A stretch of 64,000 bases of DNA from assembly GCF_000422705.1 (NCBI RefSeq), contig NZ_AUGO01000001.1, forward strand, positions 496,001-560,000. The letters run 5' to 3'. The translations under genes were made by a program, and so were the position numbers. Within the stretch, counting starts at the first letter, position 1. Every line of letters starts with the position of its first letter. This document shows, one piece after another, positions 45,501 through 53,454 of this stretch. Under the pieces are notes generated by a model. The model searched no databases. It saw only the letters and a program-made list of their open reading frames with translations, and was not told where the DNA came from. This DNA is from Flavobacterium soli DSM 19725. Its GTDB lineage: Bacteria; Bacteroidota; Bacteroidia; Flavobacteriales; Flavobacteriaceae.

Positions 45501-46798
45501 AGCATTGCTTTTTGTTCGCCATCTATAAGTGTATTCGCAGAAAGTTCATATTCAAAAGGATTGACAATGACATTGTGGTTAGATAATGGTATTAAAACCC
45601 CTCCCAGACTCAGCTTTTTATTTGCTGTAATCTCGGTGTTTTCGACAATAAGATTCCTGTTGTTGGTCATAAGGGAATCGATACTGGCAAAAGTTTTGTC
45701 AAAACTATCGGTATCTTCCAGAAAGCTTCTTTTCTCAAAATTTAATCCAGCAACAATAGGACCTCTAGCTTGAAGGTTACTCCGATCCGTTAAGGTTTCC
45801 AATAATTGAAGGCTTTCTTCTGATATTTTTCCACTATTGGCAAGATATGTTATATCCATTTCATTAGTGAAAGAAAAATTAAAAGGTGCTAAATCAGGTT
45901 CTGGAATAACAGGAGGAACATTGCAAGGATCTTTAGGGTTATATTCCAATGGGGAATTCCTGATAGAGCACCAGTTTTGTAAAGATTCTTTTACGGCTAA
46001 TTTATGTACATCCAGATCAGGTTTAATGTCCTCTTGATATTGCTCTTGTGCGGCTTTTAGGGCCTCTGCATAATCGAGCAGATATTGATTATGAACTTTT
46101 TTTAATTCACCTTTTAGTTTTTCCAGTTTCTCGTTTTCATCCTCTGTATAAGTAATCACATGCTGTTTCTGCATGATACGGTTGGGTAGCAAGGCAATTC
46201 TTGGCTCAGTAGAAAGGGTGGAGAAGGTAGTATTCGTTTCTTCGTCAACTTCATCAACAAAAAACTCCTTTGGTAAAACCACACGGGCCTTCATTAACAA
46301 AGCATTTTTGGCATGGTTGCCTTCCTCGTAGTTTTCAATTACGTGAAGGGCATGTAATAATTGCATTGCAAGTTCTTTTGCGTAGAAATCCTTATGAGTG
46401 ACAACTTGGTAAAAAATGTTATCCCATAAGATTGTTTTTTTATCATTTAAAAGGTTTTCAATTGGGAGTGGCGTTGCTTTTGCAATAGCAATTTTTGTAG
46501 CGAGTTCTGTTTTTGTATATCCAATTTTGTTTTTAGCCAGCCAAATGGAGAAAAGATAAATGTCATTATGAAGTAGCATTTTTAAGTTTTCCTTTGTTTG
46601 AGGTTCAAAACCGAATTCGATGTCGCTTATTAATTCCTTAAAAGCTTCTTGTTTATTGGTTTTTCCTGTCACGCTTGAAAACTCACTTGAGATTGAAGGC
46701 CTAAGAATAAACCGGATGTTTTGTTCAATATCGTTTGACAATTCAGGAGCCCTCATGGAAACAAATCGAAAGAGCGTGTTTTTAATTTCTGTACTCAT
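42521..46798 (-). CDS. Very large protein of unknown family (1425 aa), core of the island
   Basis: There is no signal peptide or membrane segment. A helical N-terminal region comes first, with a coiled coil at about residues 222-260 (DENEKLEKLKGELKKVHNQY). A beta-rich part follows, then a Ser/Thr/Glu-rich charged helix (about 595-720), then ENNKHGFDNTQGDKHVVGVY with YGKRLMFEFMIPQPG. Near 1080-1180 is a compact block (YPFYWGSKTDWASLYQYDES, VRPGFEEAVRYFLQTGKIWN) with a run of aromatic residues. From memory, similar large proteins occur in other Bacteroidota without a name. It is coupled to the GH16-like gene (overlap or 4 bases) and begins the longest operon of the island, behind the promoter motif at 46914. 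Confidence 0.75.
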   Translation of the reverse strand: MSTEIKNTLFRFVSMRAPELSNDIEQNIRFILRPSISSEFSSVTGKTNKQEAFKELISDIEFGFEPQTKENLKMLLHNDIYLFSIWLAKNKIGYTKTELATKIAIAKATPLPIENLLNDKKTILWDNIFYQVVTHKDFYAKELAMQLLHALHVIENYEEGNHAKNALLMKARVVLPKEFFVDEVDEETNTTFSTLSTEPRIALLPNRIMQKQHVITYTEDENEKLEKLKGELKKVHNQYLLDYAEALKAAQEQYQEDIKPDLDVHKLAVKESLQNWCSIRNSPLEYNPKDPCNVPPVIPEPDLAPFNFSFTNEMDITYLANSGKISEESLQLLETLTDRSNLQARGPIVAGLNFEKRSFLEDTDSFDKTFASIDSLMTNNRNLIVENTEITANKKLSLGGVLIPLSNHNVIVNPFEYELSANTLIDGEQKAMLSFEVPDSSWEMESFSYTFDKGPETFTNVISQSNKIGNHIVLSSLPLGNVKANEEITGAFNGEIRFLNGRKKDIVIGNLNLGNVLIGQLTNDVEVGVEDGNDGFVPAGFGMKQLGIADYKRVEQSVHCYVEGEVAHIENIMAREYKEKSTRRLRKSENTTTSSSESEREKLTDTTSTERYDMQSEVARVIQQSNDFSAGTQFSADMGKLQLSGGANFATHNSKEDSTRQSVTQAREITEKALDRIVNKVKEERIEKIVEEYEENNKHGFDNTQGDKHVVGVYRWVDKLYKNKVVNYGKRLMFEFMIPQPGKLHTLGMKEGLDSESTELEMPQDPRTYQKDLTSFTASLIKKSNLFVNSLNLKDYSKVNADTAKYWASKYNVEISPCPKKEITIGKAFSYVTTETNGNEWDETAAGSEDVEIPEGYITTSASAEWYNSDETGVGSCVIVGRNKYSQNSAKNISLPSPGKNLAKGYIGKIPVSYSALGYHSGNVNVEIACELTPEAIQKWQQETFKAIIDAYEDALAAYKEKLEAEKQKAITIKGTNPGFYRQIENTILRKNCISYMIDRRPGAKKTYGLNMASGNSFTNYEVNLNQNLDNYAAFVKFMEQAFEWDLMSYNLYPFYWGSKTDWASLYQYDESNDPLFRNFMQSGMARVVATVRPGFEEAVRYFLQTGKIWNGGEVPLIHDELFLSIVEELDEQEGKQEGKAWITRLPTSLTILQADSIGLTVVKALPCNCDDEINDETYENPEEALCSSEITQDVGQTLAGSSSGKAQNNITRVVRVAYNSEGTNVQTQVLNAINTGLPYPVRFTILEDEDYIITASPQFSPSVVGYVTPVFKYKVVNLGKNKTGEHYGFEGIPLTAENLELIYSNEAAVNDYLNAPHTQLVDLGWDITGTTISDFINSLEEPFELQKQEDGYVIVKVTDNETPKTYLFTGQGGSYGANMIIAQETDFLLLRGDAENSTSAIISTLPPSGIPAEGQEWVIYNDNI

Positions 46799-46913
46799 TT
46801 TTTAAATTTTATTTATTAGATTAATTTCTTTGTAATTAGAAAATAAAACACCTTTTCAAATTCACTTTCCGGATTAGCTATCAGAAATTTGACCTTATCA
46901 ATTAATTACAATG

Positions 46914-46947
46914 CAAATATATTGGAAATAAATCTAACAATAAAATA
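46914..46947 (-). promoter_or_regulatory. Island promoter motif, 1425-aa operon
   Basis: The minus strand reads ATTGTTAGATTTATTTC, then CAA, then TATATTTG, with a TTG 16 bases before the TATATTTG box. The same 17-base word occurs in the opposite orientation upstream of the toxin at 61.4 kb. The leader to the start codon is about 115 bases, similar in length and partly in sequence (TCCGGAT, TTAATTACA) to that of the 850-aa toxin. The 451 bases 46799-47249 hold this leader, the promoter and AT-rich sequence, with no gene visible. Confidence 0.65.
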
Positions 46948-47207
46948 AAATATATTATTTTTTTCTAATGTTTTTTATTTTGTTTTAACTATTTGATTAA
47001 TAGAGTATAATATAAAAGTATCACAGATATTCTCTCTGAAAATAAAATAATAATTAGAAAAAAAACTAATACTCAGCACGCTTAATTGAAATAAATGGTA
47101 TTTTTATAATATAAAGAGATTCTAATTTTTGTAGTATAAGAAAATATTTTTCGTGTTGTTATTATTATAAAGCGGGAATTCATTGTAACGTTGAAAAAAC
47201 GGGCATA

Positions 47208-47236
47208 AAAAAACCACCTTTTTCAGGTGGTTTTTT
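47208..47236 (-). terminator. Terminator after the truncated toxin copy
   Basis: AAAACCACC and GGTGGTTTT form a stem with A and T tracts on both sides, 13 bases past the stop at 47250. Confidence 0.85.
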
Positions 47237-47249
47237 AATAAATCAAAAT

Positions 47250-47838
47250 CTATATGATTGTAAATAATGGTTTGATAACTAGCCAGCATGTAGTCTCATC
47301 TGCATTTTCGGAAGATTCTTTAAGAACTTTTTCTTTGGCAATAATTTTCCTTGCACTAAGCTGTCCTTTTTCATACAAAGCTAGAGAAAGCTCTCCAGAT
47401 AATGCAATCATCTCAAAATAAAAGAAATATTTTGATATTTCTCTGCCTAATTCTATATCATTTGCATTTGTTAGTGTAAGCAGGATATTAACAGACCCTG
47501 AAGATATTTCGGCTACACCGGCTACTCCTTTTACACCTGTTACAATTTTAGTGAAAATTTGTGTCTTTCCAGCAATTGTTTTTCCAGCTTCCAATATTTT
47601 ATACAGCCTTCCTACTTTTATAATATTTCCAAAACCCGAAAGCGTGGTCAGAATATCAACCGTATATTCTGCAACCGTTAACCAGTTTTGCCAGAACGCA
47701 CTTTCTTCTCTTGCATACAAAACAAAGGCTGGTAAAAGTGTATAGGGTTTATTTTGTTGTTCAGGGTCTTTAAATATAAAAGTAGGATTGTCGGCATTCA
47801 TAATCGCTATTGGCGAAAAGTGATGGTAACCAACTGTA
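47250..47838 (-). pseudogene. Truncated duplicate of the 850-aa toxin core
   Basis: The frame 47250-47801 (183 codons) is nearly identical to residues of the 850-aa toxin encoded around 50170-50690: NADNPTFIFKDPEQ, then FWQNWLTVAEYTVDILTTLS, through ALSGELSLALYEK. Homology continues without a start to about 47838 (VGYHHFSPIAI against SYHPFSPIAI). It ends in ENADETTCWLVIKPLFTII, where the full toxin continues DEAKQLDELVEEL, so the toxin tip is missing and replaced. An Ile codon in the full copy is the ATG here. It is a recombination remnant, and whether it is translated is unclear. Confidence 0.8.
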
Positions 47839-47847
47839 ATAACATAA

Positions 47848-47875
47848 AAAAAGCTACTTGTTAAAGTAGCTTTTT
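47848..47875 (-). terminator. Terminator after the 169-aa immunity gene
   Basis: AAAAAGCTACTT and AAGTAGCTTTTT form a perfect stem with a short loop. It lies 8 bases past the stop at 47883 on the minus strand and cuts into the decayed end of the truncated toxin copy. Confidence 0.9.
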
Positions 47876-47882
47876 ATTGAAA

Positions 47883-48392
47883 TTAATATCGAATGGCTTT
47901 CTTGATATCTAAATTAATTGCTAATTCTTTTGTCGAAAACTCTATGCTTTCTATTGGACTGTTATTTACAATATATTTATTTCCCTGCTTGTAGAATGAA
48001 TTCTTGGCTAAAACTTCTTCTACGGTAGCCGTTAATAATGACATATCCTGGGGTTCTTTGAAGGTGAACAAAACTTTGTCATAATCTTTTGTTTCCTTAT
48101 CGATTACCCATTCTATTTTTGTATCAGTTCTTAAAGGGCATAAAGGGTCTCTGTGTCCATTTTCATATACTTCGGCAAAATAACTGGTTGGGTATTTGTC
48201 TTTGTAAGCTTTTATAACTAGAAAAATAGCATCCTCTAACTTGCAGGTGTTTATGTATTTTGACAGGACGACTTGATCGTCATAAAATTTATTTTGAAGT
48301 TCGATGCCTTCAAAAACATCTTCATACATCTGTCCTACTCCAAATCGTGCAGGATTGTATAAGTGGTCTATGTTTACTGTATTCTTATCCAT
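47883..48392 (-). CDS. Putative immunity protein of the JAB-like toxin tip
   Basis: I do not recognise this 169-residue acidic protein. It has no signal peptide and mixed alpha/beta content (FEGIELQNKFYDDQVVLSKY, IEWVIDKETKDYDKVLFTFK). The start overlaps the stop of the JAB-like toxin fragment by 8 bases (ATGGATAAG carries the TAA), a very tight coupling usual for toxin-immunity pairs. It is not similar to the other small genes of the island. The role follows from position only. Confidence 0.6.
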   Translation of the reverse strand: MDKNTVNIDHLYNPARFGVGQMYEDVFEGIELQNKFYDDQVVLSKYINTCKLEDAIFLVIKAYKDKYPTSYFAEVYENGHRDPLCPLRTDTKIEWVIDKETKDYDKVLFTFKEPQDMSLLTATVEEVLAKNSFYKQGNKYIVNNSPIESIEFSTKELAINLDIKKAIRY

Positions 48393-49200
48393 AATTATTG
48401 GATTTTATATATTCTACTTGTTTTAAATTAATTAACTCTTCAACCAATTCATCGGTTAGCGTTTGAGCCAATTTTTTGCTACTGGCCTTATGTAGCGGTC
48501 TTCCGAGTGTGTCTTTTCTACTTCCTTTTCTACTTCCTTTTTTAGCGAGTTTAGGATATTTTTGCCTTACTCTTTCTGCTATTTTTGAGGTCAGTTTTGT
48601 GAAATCGTCTCTTGTCATTTTTCCAATATTTTTTAACATATAATTGGACCCGTCTTTGGCTACAGCCCTAATTCCGCCTAATTTATTATTTATCACTATT
48701 TTTATATCATCAGCACTAATTCCGGTAGAAGTAGGATGATTATGCGAAAGAATTATGCTTCTAGAATCTTTACCTGATGTTTTTACTATATCATCTATTT
48801 CTCCTAATTTAAATCCAACAGAGTTCCTGCTTTTTTGGGTAATAGACTTTGAGATAGCTCTTCCGGCCTCATCAAAAAATCTAGCCACCTCATAACTTAA
48901 TTCCCTTACTTCTTCTTCAAATTTAGAAACTTGTTTTAAACTTCCAAAATTGTCTAAATGTTTTGCCTGTAGCAAATATTTTATAGAGCCTGCTGCTTCA
49001 GAAATTTCAGCTATCTCATCCAAATGAACTAGAAGATCATCCGCTTCGTTTCTGGCAACTTTTCCCTCCCCTACTAAATCATCAAGTTGTTTTTCCAGGT
49101 TGGCAAGATCTTCGGGTTTTTCTACAAGTTTCTTGGCGCTATTCTTTAAACCTGTATGAATTGCAAGTGTAAGCTCGCCTGATAACGAGAGTAATTCTTC
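48385..49200 (-). pseudogene. Orphan toxin tip with JAMM/JAB-like metallopeptidase motif
   Basis: The frame is open from 49200, just inside a TAA at 49201-49203, with no ATG; a TTG at 49023 is the only usable start. The first part (LLSLSGELTLAIHTGLKNSA) matches the toxin core seen in the 850-aa protein (IALSGELSLALYEKMQKSA) but is diverged, so this is the 3' end of another toxin of the family. The tip contains ILSHNHPTSTGISADDI, a JAMM-type His-x-His-Pro with Ser and Asp; the spacer before Ser is six residues, one shorter than in RadC. A silent cassette is likely, ready to recombine onto a full toxin. Confidence 0.68.
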
Positions 49201-49210
49201 TTATCCAAAT

Positions 49211-49233
49211 GAAAAAACCACCCGAAGGTGGTT
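49211..49233 (-). terminator. Terminator after the 120-aa immunity gene
   Basis: AACCACC and GGTGGTT form a stem around CGAA with a T tract on the minus strand, 9 bases past the stop at 49242. Confidence 0.85.
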
Positions 49234-49241
49234 AATATGCA

Positions 49242-49604
49242 TTAAAAATACTTCTTAAATCTTTCTTCTTTAGAAATATAATGTGCAAAATCATTATAAT
49301 CATCTTTGTCCCAATGATTTTTTATATGTTGTATCATTTCACTTATTATTTTTTCATCCTCACAATAATCTAATATAGAAATTGCAATATACCATGATGG
49401 TTTAAATGTTCTAAATTCAATTTTTACATTTCTTTCAGATATTAACTCTTCAAACAAAAGCTTCTTATATTTCTTTATTCTTTTTGCAAAAACAGGATAA
49501 TAATTAAATTCTCCTTCATTTACGGGCTTTTGATTAAACCTTTTTATTAATGAATCATCGGATAATTCATCAATCTCTTTTTTCAAATCAAGTATATGTT
49601 CCAT
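49242..49604 (-). CDS. Putative immunity protein of the metallopeptidase toxin
   Basis: This 120-residue helical protein is not recognised. It is rich in Lys, Glu and aromatic residues (FAKRIKKYKKLLFEELISER, YIAISILDYCEDEKIISEMI), with no export signal. It begins 6 bases after the stop of the 850-aa toxin and is followed by a terminator, the standard position of a cognate immunity gene. No sequence likeness to the other immunity candidates is visible. Confidence 0.62.
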   Translation of the reverse strand: MEHILDLKKEIDELSDDSLIKRFNQKPVNEGEFNYYPVFAKRIKKYKKLLFEELISERNVKIEFRTFKPSWYIAISILDYCEDEKIISEMIQHIKNHWDKDDYNDFAHYISKEERFKKYF

Positions 49605-49610
49605 ATTTTA

Positions 49611-52163
49611 TTATTTTAAAAAATTTTCTATTTCTCTGACTAGATCAGAATCTGTTATTTTACCTCTACCTGTTAAATATTCTAATTCATTTTTGAAATT
49701 TAATTTTAATTGTCTAATTACCTCAATTTCATCCTTGTGTTTTAATTTCTTCACAAAATCAATTTCAGTTTTATAAGCATTAAATTCACTTCTGACTCTG
49801 AAATTGGTATCTCCTAACGCTCTCATTCCCATAAAGCCGGCTACTTCATCATCTAAAAAATGCTTGAGCTCATGTTCCCATGCTGATATAGAGGCTTCTT
49901 TATGGATATGTATCTGGCCAGGTTGTCCTTTTGACAATCCTGGAGAATAACCCAAAGCTTCTTCTAATTTGTAAATGACTTCTCCTCCTTTCGATTCTAC
50001 ATAAGCTAAAATTTTTCTTAATCTTTCCGGATGTGACTTATATGCCGCGCCTAAAATATCAGCTACAGGATCGGCTATCGAATTCAATTGTTTAAATCTA
50101 TTATCTGCCATTTTTCTCAACTCCTCAACAAGCTCGTCTAGCTGCTTGGCTTCATCAGTATTTTTAGCACTTTCTTTTAGCACTTCTTTCTTTGCTAAAA
50201 TTTTGCTGGCACTCTTCTGCATCTTCTCATACAAAGCTAGAGAAAGCTCTCCAGATAAAGCAATCATCTCAAAATAAAACAGATATTTTGATATTTCTCT
50301 ACCTAATTCTGTATCATTTGCATTTGTTAGTTTAAGCAGGATATTAACAGACCCTGAAGATATTTCGGCTACACCAGCTACACCTTTTACACCCGTTACA
50401 ATTTTAGTGAAAATTTGTGTCTTTCCGGCAATTGTTTTTCCAGCTTCCAATATTTTATACAGCCTTCCTACTTTTATAATATTTCCAAAACCCGAAAGCG
50501 TGGTTAGGATATCAACAGTATATTCTGCAACCGTTAACCAGTTTTGCCAAAAAGCACTTTTTTCTCTTGCATACAAAACAAACGCGGGTAAAAGCATATA
50601 GGGCTGGCCTTCCTGTTCAGGGTCTTTAAATATAAAAGTAGGATTGTCGGCATTTATGATGGCTATTGGCGAAAAGGGATGATAGCTGTATTGGAAAGTC
50701 TCCATCACTTCTTCGGTTTTGGTTTCTGTACCTCCTTGGCCATCCTTGGTTTGTGAGGTTTGATAAACGCCTGTCCCAACAGTTAAAGCTACATTTATGT
50801 TAGTGGTTTTCCAATCTATAGTTGCATTGTCGGTATGAAAACCTAATGTTTTATCCGAGCGATAATCAAGAATCACAGGGCTGTCATTTGTAATTATTTT
50901 ACTCTTCTCCGGATCAATTTCCCTAAAGCTAGACAGCATCCATGTTTTGTGGATGATCTTGACAAAGTTTGTACTATTGTCTCCATCTATTCGATCGTAT
51001 AAAAAGTGGAGATAACTCATCTGGTCGTGGCTTGTTTTTTCTAATAGTTTTATTAGAAAATTGTCCTTGTTACGTTCCCTTTCGGCTATAAACTTTATCA
51101 GTTTGAGTACAATGTTTTCTTCGGCTGCTCTACTGTGGTTTACAAGGGTATCGTTTTTTATGGCCTCATCCACAACTTTCCAAAGCGTATCCTGGCTTAA
51201 TGAAAATAAAATATCGTCGCCCAAGTAATACAACACGGTTATGGCATCTTTATAATTTCCGCTGGAGTTGCTTATAATATTTCGTTCCAAGGGCAAGACA
51301 ATCAGCTTTTCGAATTCATCTACAAAATCTAGTCTCCTGTCGCTTGCTTCATCGTCCAGATAATTAAAGTTAGGTTCTAATAGTATGGTTTCATTTAAAA
51401 AAGAAATAAAGGCACCTACAAAATTAAATTCTAAATGGAGTGCGATATCCTCTTGTGCAATGCTTCGAGAAAAGTTTTTTTTGCTTTTGGTATATAAATA
51501 AGTGATAGTGTATTTTCCTTTGCTGTATCCAATCCTAGGAATAAGATACATAGAGCCCGTTGTGTCTGATTTATACAAATCTACTTCTCGATCACTTAGC
51601 TGTATGAGGCTTAAAAGTGGATTTAAAATAGCACTTGATATAGTTCCAAATAGTGTTTTATGGTCGTCAAAAGTATAAATGTAAGTTCCCGTGGAGACAT
51701 CCAAATTTTCAGGTTTAAAAACGATAGCATCACTAAAAACGTTTACCGTCTCCAATTCTTGAGCAATAAGAAGCACTTTTTTTCTTGTTCTGTCAAAGAC
51801 ATATTGATTAAAAGCATATTCAATATCAATAAAGGACAGGATATCTTCACTGATTTGTTCGGCAAGGCCAGTATCAACATTTACAAAGTTGTAACCATTG
51901 TTTTGGTAAATGGGCTGCTTTACATAATATTTTCGATCAAAATCGCTTTGAGTATAGTAAATTTTTGTTGCATTAAAATTTTCGAAAATATTGGTAAGGC
52001 GTTTGTAGGTGTCCAAATTCTCAAAACTAATCTTGTCTATGTCTATTTCTTGGCCAGTATCCAAAACAGTTGCCATAACTACATTTGTTTCGTCGCCTTC
52101 TAAGTTCTCTTCTCGTCGCCTATTGAGCCTTAAAAATTGTATTAATTCATCTAAATCATTCAT
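49611..52163 (-). CDS. Polymorphic toxin with C-terminal HExxH metallopeptidase domain
   Basis: This 850-residue protein has no signal peptide. A long N-terminal part (to about residue 490) is of unknown fold. The core follows, SYHPFSPIAI then FWQNWLTVAEYTVDILTTLS and GVAEISSGSVNILLKL, up to ALSGELSLALYEK (about 490-655); truncated copies lie at 47.3 and 49.1 kb. A short helical linker comes next, then the toxin tip (about 700-850) with the zincin motif WEHELKHFLDDE at about 759-770 and a downstream RSEFNAYKTE that could supply the third ligand. The N-terminal part differs from the 718-aa and 687-aa toxins. It is divergent from the S24 regulator gene, 260 bases apart. Confidence 0.78.
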   Translation of the reverse strand: MNDLDELIQFLRLNRRREENLEGDETNVVMATVLDTGQEIDIDKISFENLDTYKRLTNIFENFNATKIYYTQSDFDRKYYVKQPIYQNNGYNFVNVDTGLAEQISEDILSFIDIEYAFNQYVFDRTRKKVLLIAQELETVNVFSDAIVFKPENLDVSTGTYIYTFDDHKTLFGTISSAILNPLLSLIQLSDREVDLYKSDTTGSMYLIPRIGYSKGKYTITYLYTKSKKNFSRSIAQEDIALHLEFNFVGAFISFLNETILLEPNFNYLDDEASDRRLDFVDEFEKLIVLPLERNIISNSSGNYKDAITVLYYLGDDILFSLSQDTLWKVVDEAIKNDTLVNHSRAAEENIVLKLIKFIAERERNKDNFLIKLLEKTSHDQMSYLHFLYDRIDGDNSTNFVKIIHKTWMLSSFREIDPEKSKIITNDSPVILDYRSDKTLGFHTDNATIDWKTTNINVALTVGTGVYQTSQTKDGQGGTETKTEEVMETFQYSYHPFSPIAIINADNPTFIFKDPEQEGQPYMLLPAFVLYAREKSAFWQNWLTVAEYTVDILTTLSGFGNIIKVGRLYKILEAGKTIAGKTQIFTKIVTGVKGVAGVAEISSGSVNILLKLTNANDTELGREISKYLFYFEMIALSGELSLALYEKMQKSASKILAKKEVLKESAKNTDEAKQLDELVEELRKMADNRFKQLNSIADPVADILGAAYKSHPERLRKILAYVESKGGEVIYKLEEALGYSPGLSKGQPGQIHIHKEASISAWEHELKHFLDDEVAGFMGMRALGDTNFRVRSEFNAYKTEIDFVKKLKHKDEIEVIRQLKLNFKNELEYLTGRGKITDSDLVREIENFLK

Positions 52164-52280
52164 AATTATTTTTTAAAAGTTAATTAAAAGGTTGTAATAT
52201 TTTCTTCTAAAAAAGTATTATTCTTTCTAAATTATCCGGATGATTAGTAAGTTTAATAGACTTTTCTTTTAATTACAGTG

Positions 52281-52345
52281 CAAATATAAAAGAAAAAAAG
52301 CTTATATAAAACATAAAATAAGAAAAAAAGCTTATAAAATATTTA
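52281..52345 (-). promoter_or_regulatory. Island promoter motif and repeated A-tract boxes, 850-aa toxin
   Basis: TATATTTG (52281-52288, minus strand) is preceded by TAAGCTTTTTTTC, similar to the TTAGATTTATTTC block of the 46.9 kb promoter. On the plus strand AGAAAAAAAGCTTATA occurs twice (52291 and 52321) in direct repeat, and AAAATAAGCTAATG follows. The repeats lie between this promoter and the S24 gene and are good candidates for repressor operators. Confidence 0.58.
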
Positions 52346-52372
52346 AAACACAGACTAAAATAAGCTAATGTC

Positions 52373-52402
52373 TTGGTTTTTCAGATTTTATTCCTATTTT
52401 TG
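52373..52402 (+). promoter_or_regulatory. Promoter of the S24 regulator
   Basis: TTG (52373-52375), a 19-base spacer, then TATTTTTG (52395-52402) form a textbook Bacteroidota promoter, 21 bases upstream of the start. It lies back to back with the toxin promoter. Confidence 0.8.
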
Positions 52403-52423
52403 CAATAATAAAATACGTTAGTT

Positions 52424-53122
52424 ATGGTTTCTGAAAGAGTAGGACAATACATTGAGCGAAAAAGCATAAGCTATTATGCTTTTGAAAATAGCTTAGGAGC
52501 GAGTAGAGGAAGTATTTCCAAAGCGGTAAAGGAAGGAAAGAGCATAGGCTCGAATGTTTTGGAGAACATCATGAACGTTTATACTGATATCAATCCGAAT
52601 TGGTTGCTAACAGGGCAAGGAGAAATGCTTGTTAATAACGAAGATCTTTTGAAGAATAGAAGTATTGAAACTTTTCGCTTGAAGAGTGATAATGCTATAG
52701 AAAGTCAGCATATTCCTTTGTATGATATTGAAGCAGTGGCTGGGTTGGTTCCGCTGTTTCAGGATTCGAAAGCACAGCAGCCAATTGATCACATTTCTAT
52801 TCCACATTTGCCTAAGTGTGATGGAGCCGTTTATGTAACAGGTGATAGTATGTATCCACTTCTAAAAAGCGGGGATATTGTTTTATACAAGGAAATCCAT
52901 GACATCAAGAACGAGATCTTTTGGGGCGAAATGTATCTTTTGAGTATTGATATGAGCGGTGAAGAATATATTACGGTAAAATATATTCAAAAAGCTGAAA
53001 AGGAAGGTTTTGTAAGGCTTGTAAGCCAAAACAAGCACCATCAGGACAAAGACGTAGAGCTCTCTAAAATTAAAGCCTTAGCGTTGATAAAAGCGAGTAT
53101 TCGTATTAATGCAATGCACTAA
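52424..53122 (+). CDS. LexA/CI-like S24 autoproteolytic transcriptional regulator
   Basis: This 232-residue protein has an N-terminal HTH at about residues 1-70 (YYAFENSLGASRGSISKAVK is the recognition part; NPNWLLTGQGEML is the usual end). A C-terminal S24 peptidase domain follows. A possible cleavage bond lies at VAG (Ala106-Gly107), the Ser nucleophile is in GDSMYPLLKSGD (Ser142) and the general base Lys is in YITVKYI (Lys186). All parts needed for self-cleavage are present, as in LexA and phage CI. It is divergent from the metallopeptidase toxin, with repeated boxes between them, so it is the natural candidate repressor of the island. The downstream hairpin at 53132-53160 lacks a T tract. 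Confidence 0.9.
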   Translation: MVSERVGQYIERKSISYYAFENSLGASRGSISKAVKEGKSIGSNVLENIMNVYTDINPNWLLTGQGEMLVNNEDLLKNRSIETFRLKSDNAIESQHIPLYDIEAVAGLVPLFQDSKAQQPIDHISIPHLPKCDGAVYVTGDSMYPLLKSGDIVLYKEIHDIKNEIFWGEMYLLSIDMSGEEYITVKYIQKAEKEGFVRLVSQNKHHQDKDVELSKIKALALIKASIRINAMH

Positions 53123-53454
53123 AATTTACAAAAAAAAACCCGAAACTTTCGTTCCGGGATAATAACGCAATTGGTTTGATTAACAATAAACTATCTTTAT
53201 GAAATTTATAAGTTCCGAATTTTGTTATTTGTTTTTTTTCTAAAGTTAATTGACTATTTAAACTATTACTATGATTGGTTTAAAACCTTTCAACCGCCAT
53301 AAACCCTACTTTTATTTTATAGCACGAAGGTGAAAAAAGATACCATAACTACAATTTTTTGAAAAGGAAATTGCGTGACATCCGAGTGGAAAATTTGTGA
53401 TGGTAGTTTAAATAATTGTTTTTTAGAAAGATATAAGGTTCTAAAAAAATAAAA
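53123..53454. other. Gene-free AT-rich interval after the regulator
   Basis: These bases hold a weak stem (CCCGAAAC with GTTCCGGG, one mismatch, at 53134-53160) and AT-rich sequence. I see no coding frame, repeat or promoter that stands out. Confidence 0.6.

Noticed and set aside
34216..52163. Complete prophage, T6SS or contractile injection cluster
   Set aside because: I found no sheath, tube, baseplate, spike, capsid, portal or terminase-like gene; only an endolysin-like enzyme and an S24 regulator suggest phage ancestry.
53134..53160. Terminator after the S24 regulator
   Set aside because: The stem has a mismatch and no T tract follows on the plus strand.
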